Below are positions 15,029 through 23,103 of a stretch of 28,313 bases of DNA, piece after piece; the first letter of the stretch is position 1; the number at the start of each line of letters is the position of its first letter. Position numbers and translations under genes: made by a program. Source of the stretch: Rhodospirillaceae bacterium (lineage in GTDB: Bacteria; Pseudomonadota; Alphaproteobacteria; DSM-16000; Inquilinaceae). The DNA is taken from the NCBI GenBank assembly GCA_020638595.1, contig JACKIG010000043.1, positions 1 to 28,313 on the forward strand. The letters run 5' to 3'. Under the pieces are notes generated by a model that saw only the letters and a list, made by a program, of their open reading frames with translations, was not told where the DNA came from and ran no database searches.

Positions 15029-16074
15029 CAGAATGTCCTCCGCCCGCGGATGATCAGGGCAAACAGGAAGGGAACGCCGATCACCGCCGTCACGATGCCG
15101 ATCGGTACGACCGCCCCCGGCGACACCAGCTTCGATACGATCGACGCGCCGGCCATCACGAAGGCGCCGGTCAATGCGGACATGGGCAGCAGCACGCGCT
15201 GGTCCTCGCCCACCAGCATCCGCGCGATGTGCGGCGCCACGAGGCCGACGAACCCGATGGTCCCGACGAAGGCGACCGCGCCGGCCGTCAGCAGTACGAC
15301 CAGGGCGAAGACCTTGATCCGCAGCCTGTCGACGGCCACCCCCAGGCTGCGCGCCCGCGCATCCCCCAGGCGCAGCGCCGTCAGCCGCCAGACCTCCGGG
15401 ACCAGGACGGCCGCCACCGCGACGAAGATGCCGCCGGCGATCGCCGCCGACAGATAGGTCGCCCTGGCCAGGCTGCCGAACAGCCAGAACACCATCTCCT
15501 GCAACACCTCCGGTGCCGCCATGTACTGGACCAGCGATTGCAGCGACTGGAACAGGAACAGCGTGGCGATGCCGGCGAGGATCATCACCTCCGACGTCAT
15601 GCGCCGCATCCGCGCCAGGCCGTAGACGATCAGGGCCGCCAGGCACCCGCCGCAGCAGGCGGCCAGGGGAACGGAGAAGCGCGGGACGACCGGAAGCTGC
15701 CAGCCGGTCAGGATCGCAAAGACCGCACCGAACCCCGCGGCCGCCGAAAAGCCCAGCGTATAGGGGCTGGCCAGCGGATTGCCGAGGATCGTCTGCATCA
15801 GCGTGCCGGCCACGCCGAGTGAGGCGCCGACGACGAGGGCCATCAGCGTCATCGGCAGGCGGATCTCATGAACGATCACGTGCACGGTCGCCCCGACACT
15901 GTCCGCCGGCAGCAGCAGGGCCGCGATGACATCGCGGAACGGAAGGAATGCGGGACCGATCAGGATGTCGGCCACCACGGTGACGGCCAGCACGCCGGCG
16001 GCCGCCAGCAGGCGCTGCCACCGCCGGCGGACCAGTGCCGCGTAGTCCCGTGTCGCATACGGTGCCGCTGTCAT
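15025..16074 (-). CDS. ABC importer permease, FecCD/BtuC type
   Basis: The 349-residue integral membrane protein has about ten hydrophobic segments. Family motifs of the FecCD/BtuC group are present. These include RLPMTLMALVVGASLGVAGT with the MQTILGNPLASPYTLGFSAAAGFGA stretch following, the LGDARARSLGV cytoplasmic coupling region, and GFVGLVAPHIARMLVG near the C-terminus. The permease acts as a homodimer with two copies of the ATPase encoded next. A 10-bp hairpin lies between it and the upstream binding-protein gene. Substrate class (siderophore, haem or B12) is unresolved. Confidence 0.92.
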   Translation of the reverse strand: MTAAPYATRDYAALVRRRWQRLLAAAGVLAVTVVADILIGPAFLPFRDVIAALLLPADSVGATVHVIVHEIRLPMTLMALVVGASLGVAGTLMQTILGNPLASPYTLGFSAAAGFGAVFAILTGWQLPVVPRFSVPLAACCGGCLAALIVYGLARMRRMTSEVMILAGIATLFLFQSLQSLVQYMAAPEVLQEMVFWLFGSLARATYLSAAIAGGIFVAVAAVLVPEVWRLTALRLGDARARSLGVAVDRLRIKVFALVVLLTAGAVAFVGTIGFVGLVAPHIARMLVGEDQRVLLPMSALTGAFVMAGASIVSKLVSPGAVVPIGIVTAVIGVPFLFALIIRGRRTFW

Positions 16075-16115
16075 CGCCCACCTGCCAGGAGTTGATCTCG
16101 CTCGCGATCGGGCAG

Positions 16116-16143
16116 GCAGGCGCGGGACGTGGGCCGCGCCTGC
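16116..16143 (-). promoter_or_regulatory. Intercistronic hairpin between binding protein and permease genes
   Basis: A perfect 10-bp stem (GCAGGCGCGG at 16116-16125 with CCGCGCCTGC at 16134-16143) and an 8-nt loop lie in the 86-bp gap. Such hairpins often protect the binding-protein message or partly terminate, making the binding protein more abundant than the permease. The role here is inferred from position. Confidence 0.45.
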
Positions 16144-16160
16144 CGCCCGGCGCCGACCCG

Positions 16161-17270
16161 TCAGTCGAGACCCAGCATGAAGGTGCCGTCGGGTGCGATC
16201 GGCAGGTAGGTTTCGTAATACCGCCGATGGTTCGCGATCGGATCGATGTCGGCGAAAGCCTGCGGATGCAGCACCTTGGCCATGTATTGCAGGAAGGTGT
16301 AGTCGTAGAGCGTCCGCGTGCCGCCGTGGTAGAGCGCATGGACATTGCCGTTGGCCACGGCCGGCAGCCCGGACCAGCCGGGCCGGTCGAGATAGGCCCG
16401 CAGGCGCGCGCGCGTCGTGGCGTCATCGACACCGAAGCCCATCAGGACCGCACTGTCGTTGCCCAGCCAGTCGGAGCCGGCGAGGAATATGGCCTCAGGC
16501 CGGCTGGCCAGGACGTATTCCGGGCTCAGCGGCCCCCAGTTCTGGATCTGCGTTTCGGCGATGTTGTCTCCGCCGGCCATGGTGACGACCCCACCCCACA
16601 TCGTGGCACCGTAGGAGTTGCCGTATTCCGCAGGGCCCTTGTTGCCGAGTTCGACATAGACCGGCGGCCTGCCCTCTGCGCTGCGGGCGATGCGGTCGAT
16701 CACGTCGGTCACGGCCGCTTCGTATTCGCCGGCCAGCACGTCGGCCCGCGTTTCTGCCGCCATCACCTGGCCGATGATCCGGGTGCTGGCAAGGTGCCGT
16801 TCCAGGGTCTGGGCGTTGTAGTCGACGACGACGACCGGAATGCCCGCCGCCTCAAGGTCGGCCACGCCTTCCTCGCCGATGCCGGCATATTGCCATTGCG
16901 CGATGATGGCCACGTCCGGCTGCGCCGCGATGGCGACCTCGATGGAAAACGCGCCGGCATCGTCGTTGCCGACGTCGACCAGCGTGTCGATGCGCGGCGC
17001 GACGGCGACATAGCGTTCGTACTGCGCGGGGCGCCAGTCCTGCCAGATGGGGCGGGAGATGGCGACGACGCGGTCGAAGGCGTTCTCGCCGACGATGGCG
17101 TAGAAATCCTCGAAATAGAAGCCGAGGAGCACGCGTTCGGCACCGTGCGGCACCTCGACCGTGCGGCCCTCCGTGTCGGTGAGAGTCGTCATGTCGTGTG
17201 CCACCGAATCGGGGATGGCGGTGGCCAGGGATGCAGCGAGGACAGTCGCTGCGGTAATCGTTCGGACCAT
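16161..17270 (-). CDS. Periplasmic binding protein of a FecB/BtuF-type importer
   Basis: The ATG at 17270 starts a signal peptide (MVRTITAATVLAASLATAIP, cut near SVA-H at 24). The ORF is open further upstream, but this start is preceded by GGAGAG. The 369-residue product has the periplasmic binding fold of PF01497: TDTEGRTVEVP at the start of the mature chain, PDVAIIA with AGIPVVVVDY, a central helix and a C-terminal GFGVDD/AVANGNVHALYH region. It would deliver its ligand to the permease/ATPase encoded next. Absence of a TonB receptor or a recognisable riboswitch leaves iron-siderophore, haem and cobalamin open; proximity to the B12-dependent mutase cluster makes cobalamin attractive but unproven. 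Confidence 0.88.
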   Translation of the reverse strand: MVRTITAATVLAASLATAIPDSVAHDMTTLTDTEGRTVEVPHGAERVLLGFYFEDFYAIVGENAFDRVVAISRPIWQDWRPAQYERYVAVAPRIDTLVDVGNDDAGAFSIEVAIAAQPDVAIIAQWQYAGIGEEGVADLEAAGIPVVVVDYNAQTLERHLASTRIIGQVMAAETRADVLAGEYEAAVTDVIDRIARSAEGRPPVYVELGNKGPAEYGNSYGATMWGGVVTMAGGDNIAETQIQNWGPLSPEYVLASRPEAIFLAGSDWLGNDSAVLMGFGVDDATTRARLRAYLDRPGWSGLPAVANGNVHALYHGGTRTLYDYTFLQYMAKVLHPQAFADIDPIANHRRYYETYLPIAPDGTFMLGLD

Positions 17271-17498
17271 GGAGCTCTCCAGGGAACTGGAACAGGCCGC
17301 CCGCAACCGTCCGCACGGATGGGGCGTCGCCCACCGGCGGAAACGGGGCGGCCCGGGCCGTCGCGGCCAGGGGGCCGCGTCGGCGGTTTGCCGGATTGTG
17401 TGTGGGGGGCTCCGGTCGGTCGGCCGCGGGCGGATTGCCCGATCGCCGTCAACGGCGGATCAGGACGCCGCGCCGGACAGGCGAACCGATAGGGGAGC

Positions 17499-17861
17499 TC
17501 AGACGGTGCGGCCGGACGGCGGGTCCCGCGCATTCGATCCGCGGGCCAGCCGTGGCGGAACCAGGCCGGCCACCGCGGCCGGGACGGGACGGGCCCGCAG
17601 CCCGGTATCCGGGCACGGGGCCTGCCCAAGCACGGGCACAAGGTCCGGCCCACCGGTCAGCAGATGGGCATCGCCGACCGGTGCGGTGTCGGCCTGCTGC
17701 TGGGCGCCGCCGGAGGGATAGGCCCGGCAGATCGACAGCCGCACCCAGTCGGGCACCGCGTTCGCCACCAGGCCGGACCGGCTGGGCAGGGACGCCGTAT
17801 GGGCGGCGCCGGCAACGGCCATGGACATCGCATAGAGGAATGCGATGATCCATCGGCTCAC
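17499..17861 (-). CDS. Small exported hypothetical protein
   Basis: This GTG-started frame (17861) is preceded by AGGA at a sensible distance. It encodes 120 residues beginning VSRWIIAFLYAMSMAVAGAA, which looks like a signal peptide. The rest is Pro/Ala/Gly-rich with two cysteines (in SICRAY and in APCPD) and no family I recognise. It lies 228 bp upstream of the binding-protein gene on the same strand and could belong to the same uptake locus. In a GC-rich genome such frames also arise by chance; the tail is less convincing than the head. Confidence 0.42.
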   Translation of the reverse strand: MSRWIIAFLYAMSMAVAGAAHTASLPSRSGLVANAVPDWVRLSICRAYPSGGAQQQADTAPVGDAHLLTGGPDLVPVLGQAPCPDTGLRARPVPAAVAGLVPPRLARGSNARDPPSGRTV

Positions 17862-18040
17862 GTGGCCGGGTCCTGCCCGTCTGCGGCGCAAGCACGCCTC
17901 TCCCTGCATGGCGGCGCGGCCGGGGCGCCCGCGCGATCGCGGCATCCTTCGCTGAACGGGTCGGGAAGTCGATAGGGAATATCCGGCTGCGACCCGCCGC
18001 AGGGGCGGCAACCGCCAACCTGCACATCAAAACGCGCACC

Positions 18041-18064
18041 GGCCGCCCCAGGTCTGGGGCGGCC
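18041..18064 (-). terminator. Perfect 10-bp hairpin downstream of ccr
   Basis: GGCCGCCCCA at 18041-18050 pairs exactly with TGGGGCGGCC at 18055-18064 around a GGTC loop. On the minus strand it is followed after 8 nt by TTTT. It is the best-looking candidate for a final terminator of the EMC operon, although it lies about 175 nt beyond the ccr stop. Confidence 0.5.
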
Positions 18065-18122
18065 GGGCTTGGCCTCTCTGGCCTTCGGCGTGGTCAGGAC
18101 ACGCCGGGGGCTGCCGAGGCTT

Positions 18123-18172
18123 GGAGCAGGATGATATCAGGCTTAGCCAGCCTGGTGTCTGGATCCTGCTCC
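18123..18172. repeat. Palindromic intergenic element, complete copy B
   Basis: Nested inverted repeats: outer arms GGAGCAGGAT (18123-18132) and ATCCTGCTCC (18163-18172) match perfectly. Inner arms at 18133-18143 and 18149-18159 pair over 11 bp with three G-U pairs. An inverted, partial copy lies at 11179-11220. The presence of two copies about 7 kb apart, both at gene 3' ends, indicates an interspersed REP-like element of this genome. Confidence 0.7.
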
Positions 18173-18198
18173 CTCGTCACCAACCAGAGACCGGTTGA

Positions 18199-18225
18199 CC
18201 GGTCACGTCGATCCGCCGTGACCGG
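18199..18225 (-). terminator. 9-bp hairpin directly after the ccr stop
   Basis: CCGGTCACG (18199-18207) pairs perfectly with CGTGACCGG (18217-18225) around a 9-nt loop, 14 nt past the ccr stop on the minus strand. No T-run follows, so it may protect the 3' end of the message as much as terminate it. Confidence 0.45.
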
Positions 18226-18239
18226 ACCAGGCTCCAGGG

Positions 18240-20045
18240 TCAGCCGGCGGATTCCGCCAGCAGGTTGCGCACGATGTCGCTGGTCGACAGCACGCCGATC
18301 GGCACGTTGCGGCCGTCGCGCTCCTCCACCACCACAAGGCGATGGATGCGGCGCGCGGTCATCATGCTGATGGCCTCCGTCAGCAGCGTATCGGCGGTGC
18401 AGATCACGGCGCCGAGCGTCATCACGCCGCGCACCGGCACCGACAGGGCGGTGTCGGGCGAGCGGCCCTGGCGGGCGAGGATGACGTCGGTGTGGCTGAC
18501 GACGCCGGTCACTTGGCCGTCCTCCACCACCGCGACGGCGTGGACGCCGTGTTCGACCATCAGGCTGGCGGCCGTACGCAGCGAATCCGCCGGGCTGCAC
18601 GCGACGATGCGGCTGGTCATCAGGTCGCCGACGGTCGTCGTTTCGTCGATGGCCACGACCTCCGGCATCTCCTCCAGCGCTTCGGGGCTGTCGCCGGTCG
18701 GCACCACATGCGGGCGCGCCGGTTCCTGCACCGAATGGCTGTCGTCGGCCGGCAGCATGTCGACGGCGTGAACCGTCGGGATCTCCGCCGAGCGGCCGAG
18801 GCCGAAGTCGGGCGCGCCGATCAGCACCGCCATGTTGCCGTGGGGGTGCTTGTTCTCGTGCATCAGCTGGTGGGCCAGCGGCAGTTCGGCATAGGTGAAG
18901 GCGCGCGACATGCAGGCGTCGATCTTGCCCGCCAGCACCATCTTGTTGAAGGCGTAGGCCTGATCGTCATTGGCGAAATGCGAGCCCTGAACGCGCTTCT
19001 GGCGCATCCACACATAGCGCAGGTCGACGGTCGCGTTATAGCCGCTGGTGCCCGCACAGATGACGATCATGCCGCCGGTGTCGCAGACGAACATCGACGT
19101 CGGGATCGTCGCCTCGCCCGGATGCTCGAAGATGATCCGCGGGCTCTTCTTCTCGCCCAGCACCTCCCAGATCGCCGCACCGAAGGCGCGCACGCCCTTC
19201 AGCCAGCGGGCATAGCCGGCATTGTCCTTCCAGTGCGGCAGCATGCCCCAATGGTCGAAGTTGCGCCGGTTGATGCAGCCCTTGGCGCCCAGCCGCTCGC
19301 AATACGCGACCTTGTCGTCGCCGGAGATGACGGCGATCGGCACCGCACCCACGGCCTTGGCGATCTGGATGGCCATGGAACCGAGACCGCCGGCCCCGCC
19401 CCAGATCAGGGTGACGTCGTCCTTGGCCAGCTTGTGTTCGTCCCAGCCCATCAGCATACGGTACGCGGTGGCGCCGACCAGCACATAGGCCGCCGCCTCT
19501 TCCCAGGTCATGTGCTTGGGCTTCGGCATGCACTGGTGCGCCTGCACCTTGGTGAACTGGGCGAAGCTGCCGTAGTTGCTCTCGTAGCCCCAGATGCGGA
19601 AGCTGGGCGAATACATCGGGTCGTTCCCGGCCTTCACCCACGGGCAGTTGCGGTCCCACATGCCGCAATGGACGACGACCTCGTCGCCGACCTTCACGTT
19701 GGTGACGTCCTTGCCGACCTTGTAGACGATGCCCGACGCATCCGACCCGCCGATATGGAAGTCTTCGGGCTCGCCCTGCTTGTTGCGTGCCTTGATGACG
19801 TTGACCGGGATGCCCAGCGACGCCCAGACGTTGTTGTAGTTGACGCCGGCGGCCATGACGTACAGCAGCACTTCGTCATCGGCGATCGTCGGCACCGGCA
19901 CGACCTCGCTCTGGAAGCCGTCCTTCGGCTCGCCGAAACGCTCTTCGCGCACCAGATACGCGTGCATCTTGGCCGGCACGACGCCCACGGGCGGGGCGGT
20001 GCCGATATCGTAGAGGTCCTTCGTTGCGGTATCGGTCATGGCCAT
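18240..20045 (-). CDS. ccr: Crotonyl-CoA carboxylase/reductase fused to two CBS domains
   Basis: Ccr reductively carboxylates crotonyl-CoA to ethylmalonyl-CoA with NADPH and CO2. Residues 1-417 form a standard Ccr of the MDR superfamily: GVNYNNVW with Asn72, WGYESNYGSFAQF with Glu155, the NADPH loop GGAGGLGSMA (216-225), and GSHFAND with His356. These match the CO2-binding Asn, Glu and His known from Kitasatospora Ccr. Usual Ccr proteins end near residue 430. Here a 50-residue linker leads to two CBS domains, about 472-525 (GDLMTSRIVACSP, VVSHTDVI) and 536-596 (RGVMTLGAVICTA, VLSTSDIV), both with the Ser/Thr-x-x-Asp adenosine-binding pattern. The frame is unbroken over 601 residues. Start ATG 20045 has GGGAG upstream; ATG 20066 overlaps the meaB stop and is possible. 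Last gene of the operon. Confidence 0.95.
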   Translation of the reverse strand: MAMTDTATKDLYDIGTAPPVGVVPAKMHAYLVREERFGEPKDGFQSEVVPVPTIADDEVLLYVMAAGVNYNNVWASLGIPVNVIKARNKQGEPEDFHIGGSDASGIVYKVGKDVTNVKVGDEVVVHCGMWDRNCPWVKAGNDPMYSPSFRIWGYESNYGSFAQFTKVQAHQCMPKPKHMTWEEAAAYVLVGATAYRMLMGWDEHKLAKDDVTLIWGGAGGLGSMAIQIAKAVGAVPIAVISGDDKVAYCERLGAKGCINRRNFDHWGMLPHWKDNAGYARWLKGVRAFGAAIWEVLGEKKSPRIIFEHPGEATIPTSMFVCDTGGMIVICAGTSGYNATVDLRYVWMRQKRVQGSHFANDDQAYAFNKMVLAGKIDACMSRAFTYAELPLAHQLMHENKHPHGNMAVLIGAPDFGLGRSAEIPTVHAVDMLPADDSHSVQEPARPHVVPTGDSPEALEEMPEVVAIDETTTVGDLMTSRIVACSPADSLRTAASLMVEHGVHAVAVVEDGQVTGVVSHTDVILARQGRSPDTALSVPVRGVMTLGAVICTADTLLTEAISMMTARRIHRLVVVEERDGRNVPIGVLSTSDIVRNLLAESAG

Positions 20046-20062
20046 GGCGGATCTCCCTTCGG

Positions 20063-21061
20063 TCATCGGGTTGCGGGCGTGGCTGCGCCCAGTCGTTCAC
20101 TGAAACGGTCCAACTGTTCGAATGCGGTGGTGGGGCTGGCGGCGACTTCGGCCCTGACGGCCGCCTCGCCGCCCAGCCGGGCGAGCCCGCGGCGCCCGAA
20201 TTCCTGATCCAGGCGCTTCAGCACCCAGTCGGCGGCGAAGCCCAGGCGCTTGGGCGCCAGGCGGCCGTGCGCGACAAGCCAGGCCCGATGGTCGGCAAGG
20301 CCATGGGCCAGGTCGGCGATGCCGGTCTGCGCGGCGGCACTGGTGGGCACCACCGGGGGCACCCAGATATCGTCGGCGCCGGCGATGCCGATGGCGCCCG
20401 CCAGGTCCGCGACGGTCTTCTGCCAGGCGATGCCCAGATCGGCCTTGTTGACGACCACCACGTCCGGCACCTCCATGATGCCGGCCTTGAGGAACTGGAT
20501 GGTGTCGCCGGACTGCGGCTGCAGCACGAAACAGGTGGTGTCGGAAAAGCTGGCGACGTCGATCTCGCGCTGGCCGACGCCGACGGTTTCGATCAGCACG
20601 ATGTCGAAGGCCGCCTGCATCACCAGGCTCATCGGCCAGACTTCCGCGCTCAGGCCGCCATAGTCGCCGCGGTTGGCCAGCGAGCGGATGAACACGCGCG
20701 GGTCGTCGTTGCCGGCCAGCATGCGCAGGCGGTCGCCCAGCAGCGCCCCGCCGCTGATCGGGCTGGACGGGTCGACGGCCAGCACGCCGACGCTGCGCCC
20801 CTCGTGCAGCCAATGGCGGATCAGGGCTGCCGACAGCGTCGACTTGCCGACGCCAGGCGGGCCGGTCAGGCCGATGATGTGGCCGTCGCCGGCGAACCGG
20901 TCCTGCGACAGCCGCGACAACAGCTCGCCCGCGCGCCGGTGCATGCCGGGACGGCGGTCGTCGATCCAGTTCAGACCCGTCGCCACGGCATGGCGGCTGC
21001 CGGCCGCCACGGCCGCGGCAAGTTCCGCCACATCGGGCTCTTGCGGACGGTGATGGGTCAC
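20063..21061 (-). CDS. meaB: MeaB-family GTPase, mutase chaperone
   Basis: The GTG at 21061 overlaps the ecm stop by 4 nt, giving 332 residues. G-protein motifs are Walker A GPPGVGKST (67-75), the switch segment DPSSPISGGALLGDR (97-111), ETVGVGQ (158-164) and the base-recognition NKAD (205-208). MeaB (ArgK/MMAA family) loads and protects B12-dependent acyl-CoA mutases; adjacency to ecm makes ethylmalonyl-CoA mutase the obvious partner. Methylmalonyl-CoA mutase elsewhere in the genome could also be served. No odd features; the fold appears complete, with the C-terminal dimerisation arm. Confidence 0.94.
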   Translation of the reverse strand: MTHHRPQEPDVAELAAAVAAGSRHAVATGLNWIDDRRPGMHRRAGELLSRLSQDRFAGDGHIIGLTGPPGVGKSTLSAALIRHWLHEGRSVGVLAVDPSSPISGGALLGDRLRMLAGNDDPRVFIRSLANRGDYGGLSAEVWPMSLVMQAAFDIVLIETVGVGQREIDVASFSDTTCFVLQPQSGDTIQFLKAGIMEVPDVVVVNKADLGIAWQKTVADLAGAIGIAGADDIWVPPVVPTSAAAQTGIADLAHGLADHRAWLVAHGRLAPKRLGFAADWVLKRLDQEFGRRGLARLGGEAAVRAEVAASPTTAFEQLDRFSERLGAATPATR

Positions 21062-23079
21062 GCGGCGGCCTCGTACGGGTCAAGGCCGTTGGCGTTGCGG
21101 ATGATATCCACCAGCTCCGACATGATGCGGTTGAGATCCACATCCTTTGGCGTATAGACCGCGGCGATGCCGGCGGCCTTCAGCGCCACGGCGTCGGCCT
21201 CCGGAATGATGCCGCCGATGATCACCGGCACGCGCGACAGGCCAAGCTCGTCCAGCTCCTTGCGGATCTCCGTCACCAGCTCGGCATGGCTGCCGGACAG
21301 CACCGACAGGCCGATCAGGTGGACGCCTTCCTCCAGCGCGGCGGTGGCCAGCTGGTGGGGGGTCAGGCGGATGCCCTCGTACACGACCTCGAACCCGGCA
21401 TCGCGGGCCTTTACCGCCACCTGTTCGGCGCCGTTGCTGTGACCGTCGAGCCCGGGCTTGCCGACCAGCAGGCGCAGCGGCCGGCCCAGCTGTTCGCCGG
21501 TGTTGCGCGTGCGCTCCCGCAAAGCCTGGATGCGGGCGCTGTCCGACCGGGTGGCGACGACGCCGTCGATGCCGGTGGGAGCGCGGTATTCGCCGAAGAT
21601 GGCGCGCAGTGCGCCCGCCCACTCGCCGGTCGTCACCCCGGCATGGGCGCAGGCGATGGAGGCGGGCATGACATTGGCGCCGCTGCGGGCGGCAGCCGTC
21701 AGCGCCTCCAGCGCCTGCTTGACGGCCTCCGGGTCGCGCCTGGCCCGGAAGGCGGTAAGGCGTTCGATCTGCTCGCGCTCGGCGGCCGGATCGACCTTCA
21801 TGATGCCGCCGTCGGACGCGGAGGTCAGCGGGGAGTCGGCGGAGTCGGTGTAGCAGTTGACGCCGACGATCTTCAGCTCGCCGCTCTCGATCGCACGCAT
21901 GCGGGCCGTCTGGCTGGCGACCAGCTCACGCTTGACATAGCCGCTCTCAATCGCCCGGACCATGCCGCCGTGTTCGGCGACGCGCGCCATCTCGGCCTCG
22001 GCGCCTTCGCACAGCGCCTTCACCTTGGCGGCGATCACGGGCGAACCGTCCAGCAGGTCGCCGTATTCCAGCAGGTCGGTTTCCAGCGCCATCACCTGCT
22101 GGATGCGCAGGCTCCATTGCTGGTCCCAGGGACGCGGCAGGCCCAGGGCCTCGTTCCAGGCCGGCAACTGGATCGCCCGCGCGCGCGCCGTCTTCGACAG
22201 CACCACGCCCAGCATCTCCAGCACGATGCGCTGGATGTTGTTTTCCGCCTGGCTCTCGGTCAGGCCGAGGGAGTTGACCTGAACGCCATAGCGGAAGCGG
22301 CGCAGCTTGGCATCGGTGACGCCATAGCGCTGTTCGGCGATCCTGTCCCACATCTCGACGAAGCCGCGCATCTTGCAGCATTCCTCGACGAACCGGATGC
22401 CGGCATTGACGAAGAACGAGATGCGGCCGACGACGTCCGCGAAGTCTTCCGCCGCGATTTCACCGGAATCGCGGATGGAATCCAGGATGGTGACGGCCGT
22501 CGACAGGGCATAGGCCATCTCCTGCACCGGCGTGGCCCCCGCTTCCTGCAGGTGGTAGCTGCAGATATTGGTGGGGTTCCATTTCGGGATGTTGCGCACG
22601 GTGTAGGTGATGACGTCGGTGGCCAGCTTCACCGAAGGCTGCGGCGGGAAGATATAGGTGCCGCGCGACAGGTATTCCTTGATGATGTCGTTCTGCACCG
22701 TGCCCTGCAGGGCCGAAATGTCGGCCCCCTGTTTTTCCGCCACGGCGATGTAGAGCGACAGCAGCCACGGTGCGGTGGCGTTGATGGTCATCGAGGTGTT
22801 CATCTGTTCCAGGGGAATGCCCTCGAACAGCGCCTCCATGTCCTCGATGCTGCAGATGGGCACGCCCACCTTGCCGACCTCGCCGCGCGCCAGCTGGTGG
22901 TCGGCGTCATAGCCGGTCTGGGTCGGCAGGTCGAAGGCCACCGACAGGCCGGTCTGGCCGCGTGCCAGATTGGTGCGGTAGAGCGCGTTCGACGCCCGGG
23001 CCGAGGAATGACCCGAATAGGTGCGGATCAGCCACGGCCTGTCGCGCTTCACCGGGGGGGCTTTTTCCAACGTGTCCAT
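21058..23079 (-). CDS. ecm: Ethylmalonyl-CoA mutase, B12-dependent
   Basis: Ecm converts (2R)-ethylmalonyl-CoA to (2S)-methylsuccinyl-CoA with adenosylcobalamin. The 673-residue product has the mutase barrel (about 1-520) and the C-terminal B12 domain. The B12-ligand motif is KPGLDGHSNG with Asp545, His547 and Gly550. The substrate region NICSYHLQEAGATP (171-184) is of the Ecm type; methylmalonyl-CoA mutases have ISGYH there. The start ATG at 23079 is preferred; a TTG nine bases earlier is in frame, and no strong ribosome site is visible, so coupling to the upstream gene (24-bp gap) may help. It lies between mch and meaB, matching the reaction order and the need for a chaperone. Confidence 0.95.
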   Translation of the reverse strand: MDTLEKAPPVKRDRPWLIRTYSGHSSARASNALYRTNLARGQTGLSVAFDLPTQTGYDADHQLARGEVGKVGVPICSIEDMEALFEGIPLEQMNTSMTINATAPWLLSLYIAVAEKQGADISALQGTVQNDIIKEYLSRGTYIFPPQPSVKLATDVITYTVRNIPKWNPTNICSYHLQEAGATPVQEMAYALSTAVTILDSIRDSGEIAAEDFADVVGRISFFVNAGIRFVEECCKMRGFVEMWDRIAEQRYGVTDAKLRRFRYGVQVNSLGLTESQAENNIQRIVLEMLGVVLSKTARARAIQLPAWNEALGLPRPWDQQWSLRIQQVMALETDLLEYGDLLDGSPVIAAKVKALCEGAEAEMARVAEHGGMVRAIESGYVKRELVASQTARMRAIESGELKIVGVNCYTDSADSPLTSASDGGIMKVDPAAEREQIERLTAFRARRDPEAVKQALEALTAAARSGANVMPASIACAHAGVTTGEWAGALRAIFGEYRAPTGIDGVVATRSDSARIQALRERTRNTGEQLGRPLRLLVGKPGLDGHSNGAEQVAVKARDAGFEVVYEGIRLTPHQLATAALEEGVHLIGLSVLSGSHAELVTEIRKELDELGLSRVPVIIGGIIPEADAVALKAAGIAAVYTPKDVDLNRIMSELVDIIRNANGLDPYEAAA

Positions 23080-23103
23080 GGGGCTCAATCCATTGTTTGC
23101 CGG

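Larger units (their letters stand above)
17862..18239. other. Intergenic region downstream of ccr
   Basis: No convincing gene is seen in these 378 bases. They hold three structured elements listed separately: a 9-bp hairpin next to the ccr stop, a complete 50-bp palindromic element and a 10-bp hairpin. The rest, nearest the small exported gene, presumably carries that gene's promoter; GATATTCCCTATC at 17976-17988 is a short inverted repeat of unknown meaning. Confidence 0.5.

Noticed and set aside
17281..17375. Possible cobalamin riboswitch on the plus strand (AGGGAA, CCCGCAACCGT, GCCCACCGG and GGCCAGGGGGCC in order)
   Set aside because: It is on the opposite strand from the importer genes and has no downstream plus-strand gene. 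The key GCCACTG box is not intact and the spacing is too short. A covariance-model scan on both strands would settle it.
18342..20207. Very long open frame on the plus strand opposite ccr, and similar long frames opposite ecm and the PTS operon
   Set aside because: They are antisense shadows of high-GC coding sequence: His/Gln/Arg/Asp-rich translations without family motifs, while the other strand encodes complete known enzymes.
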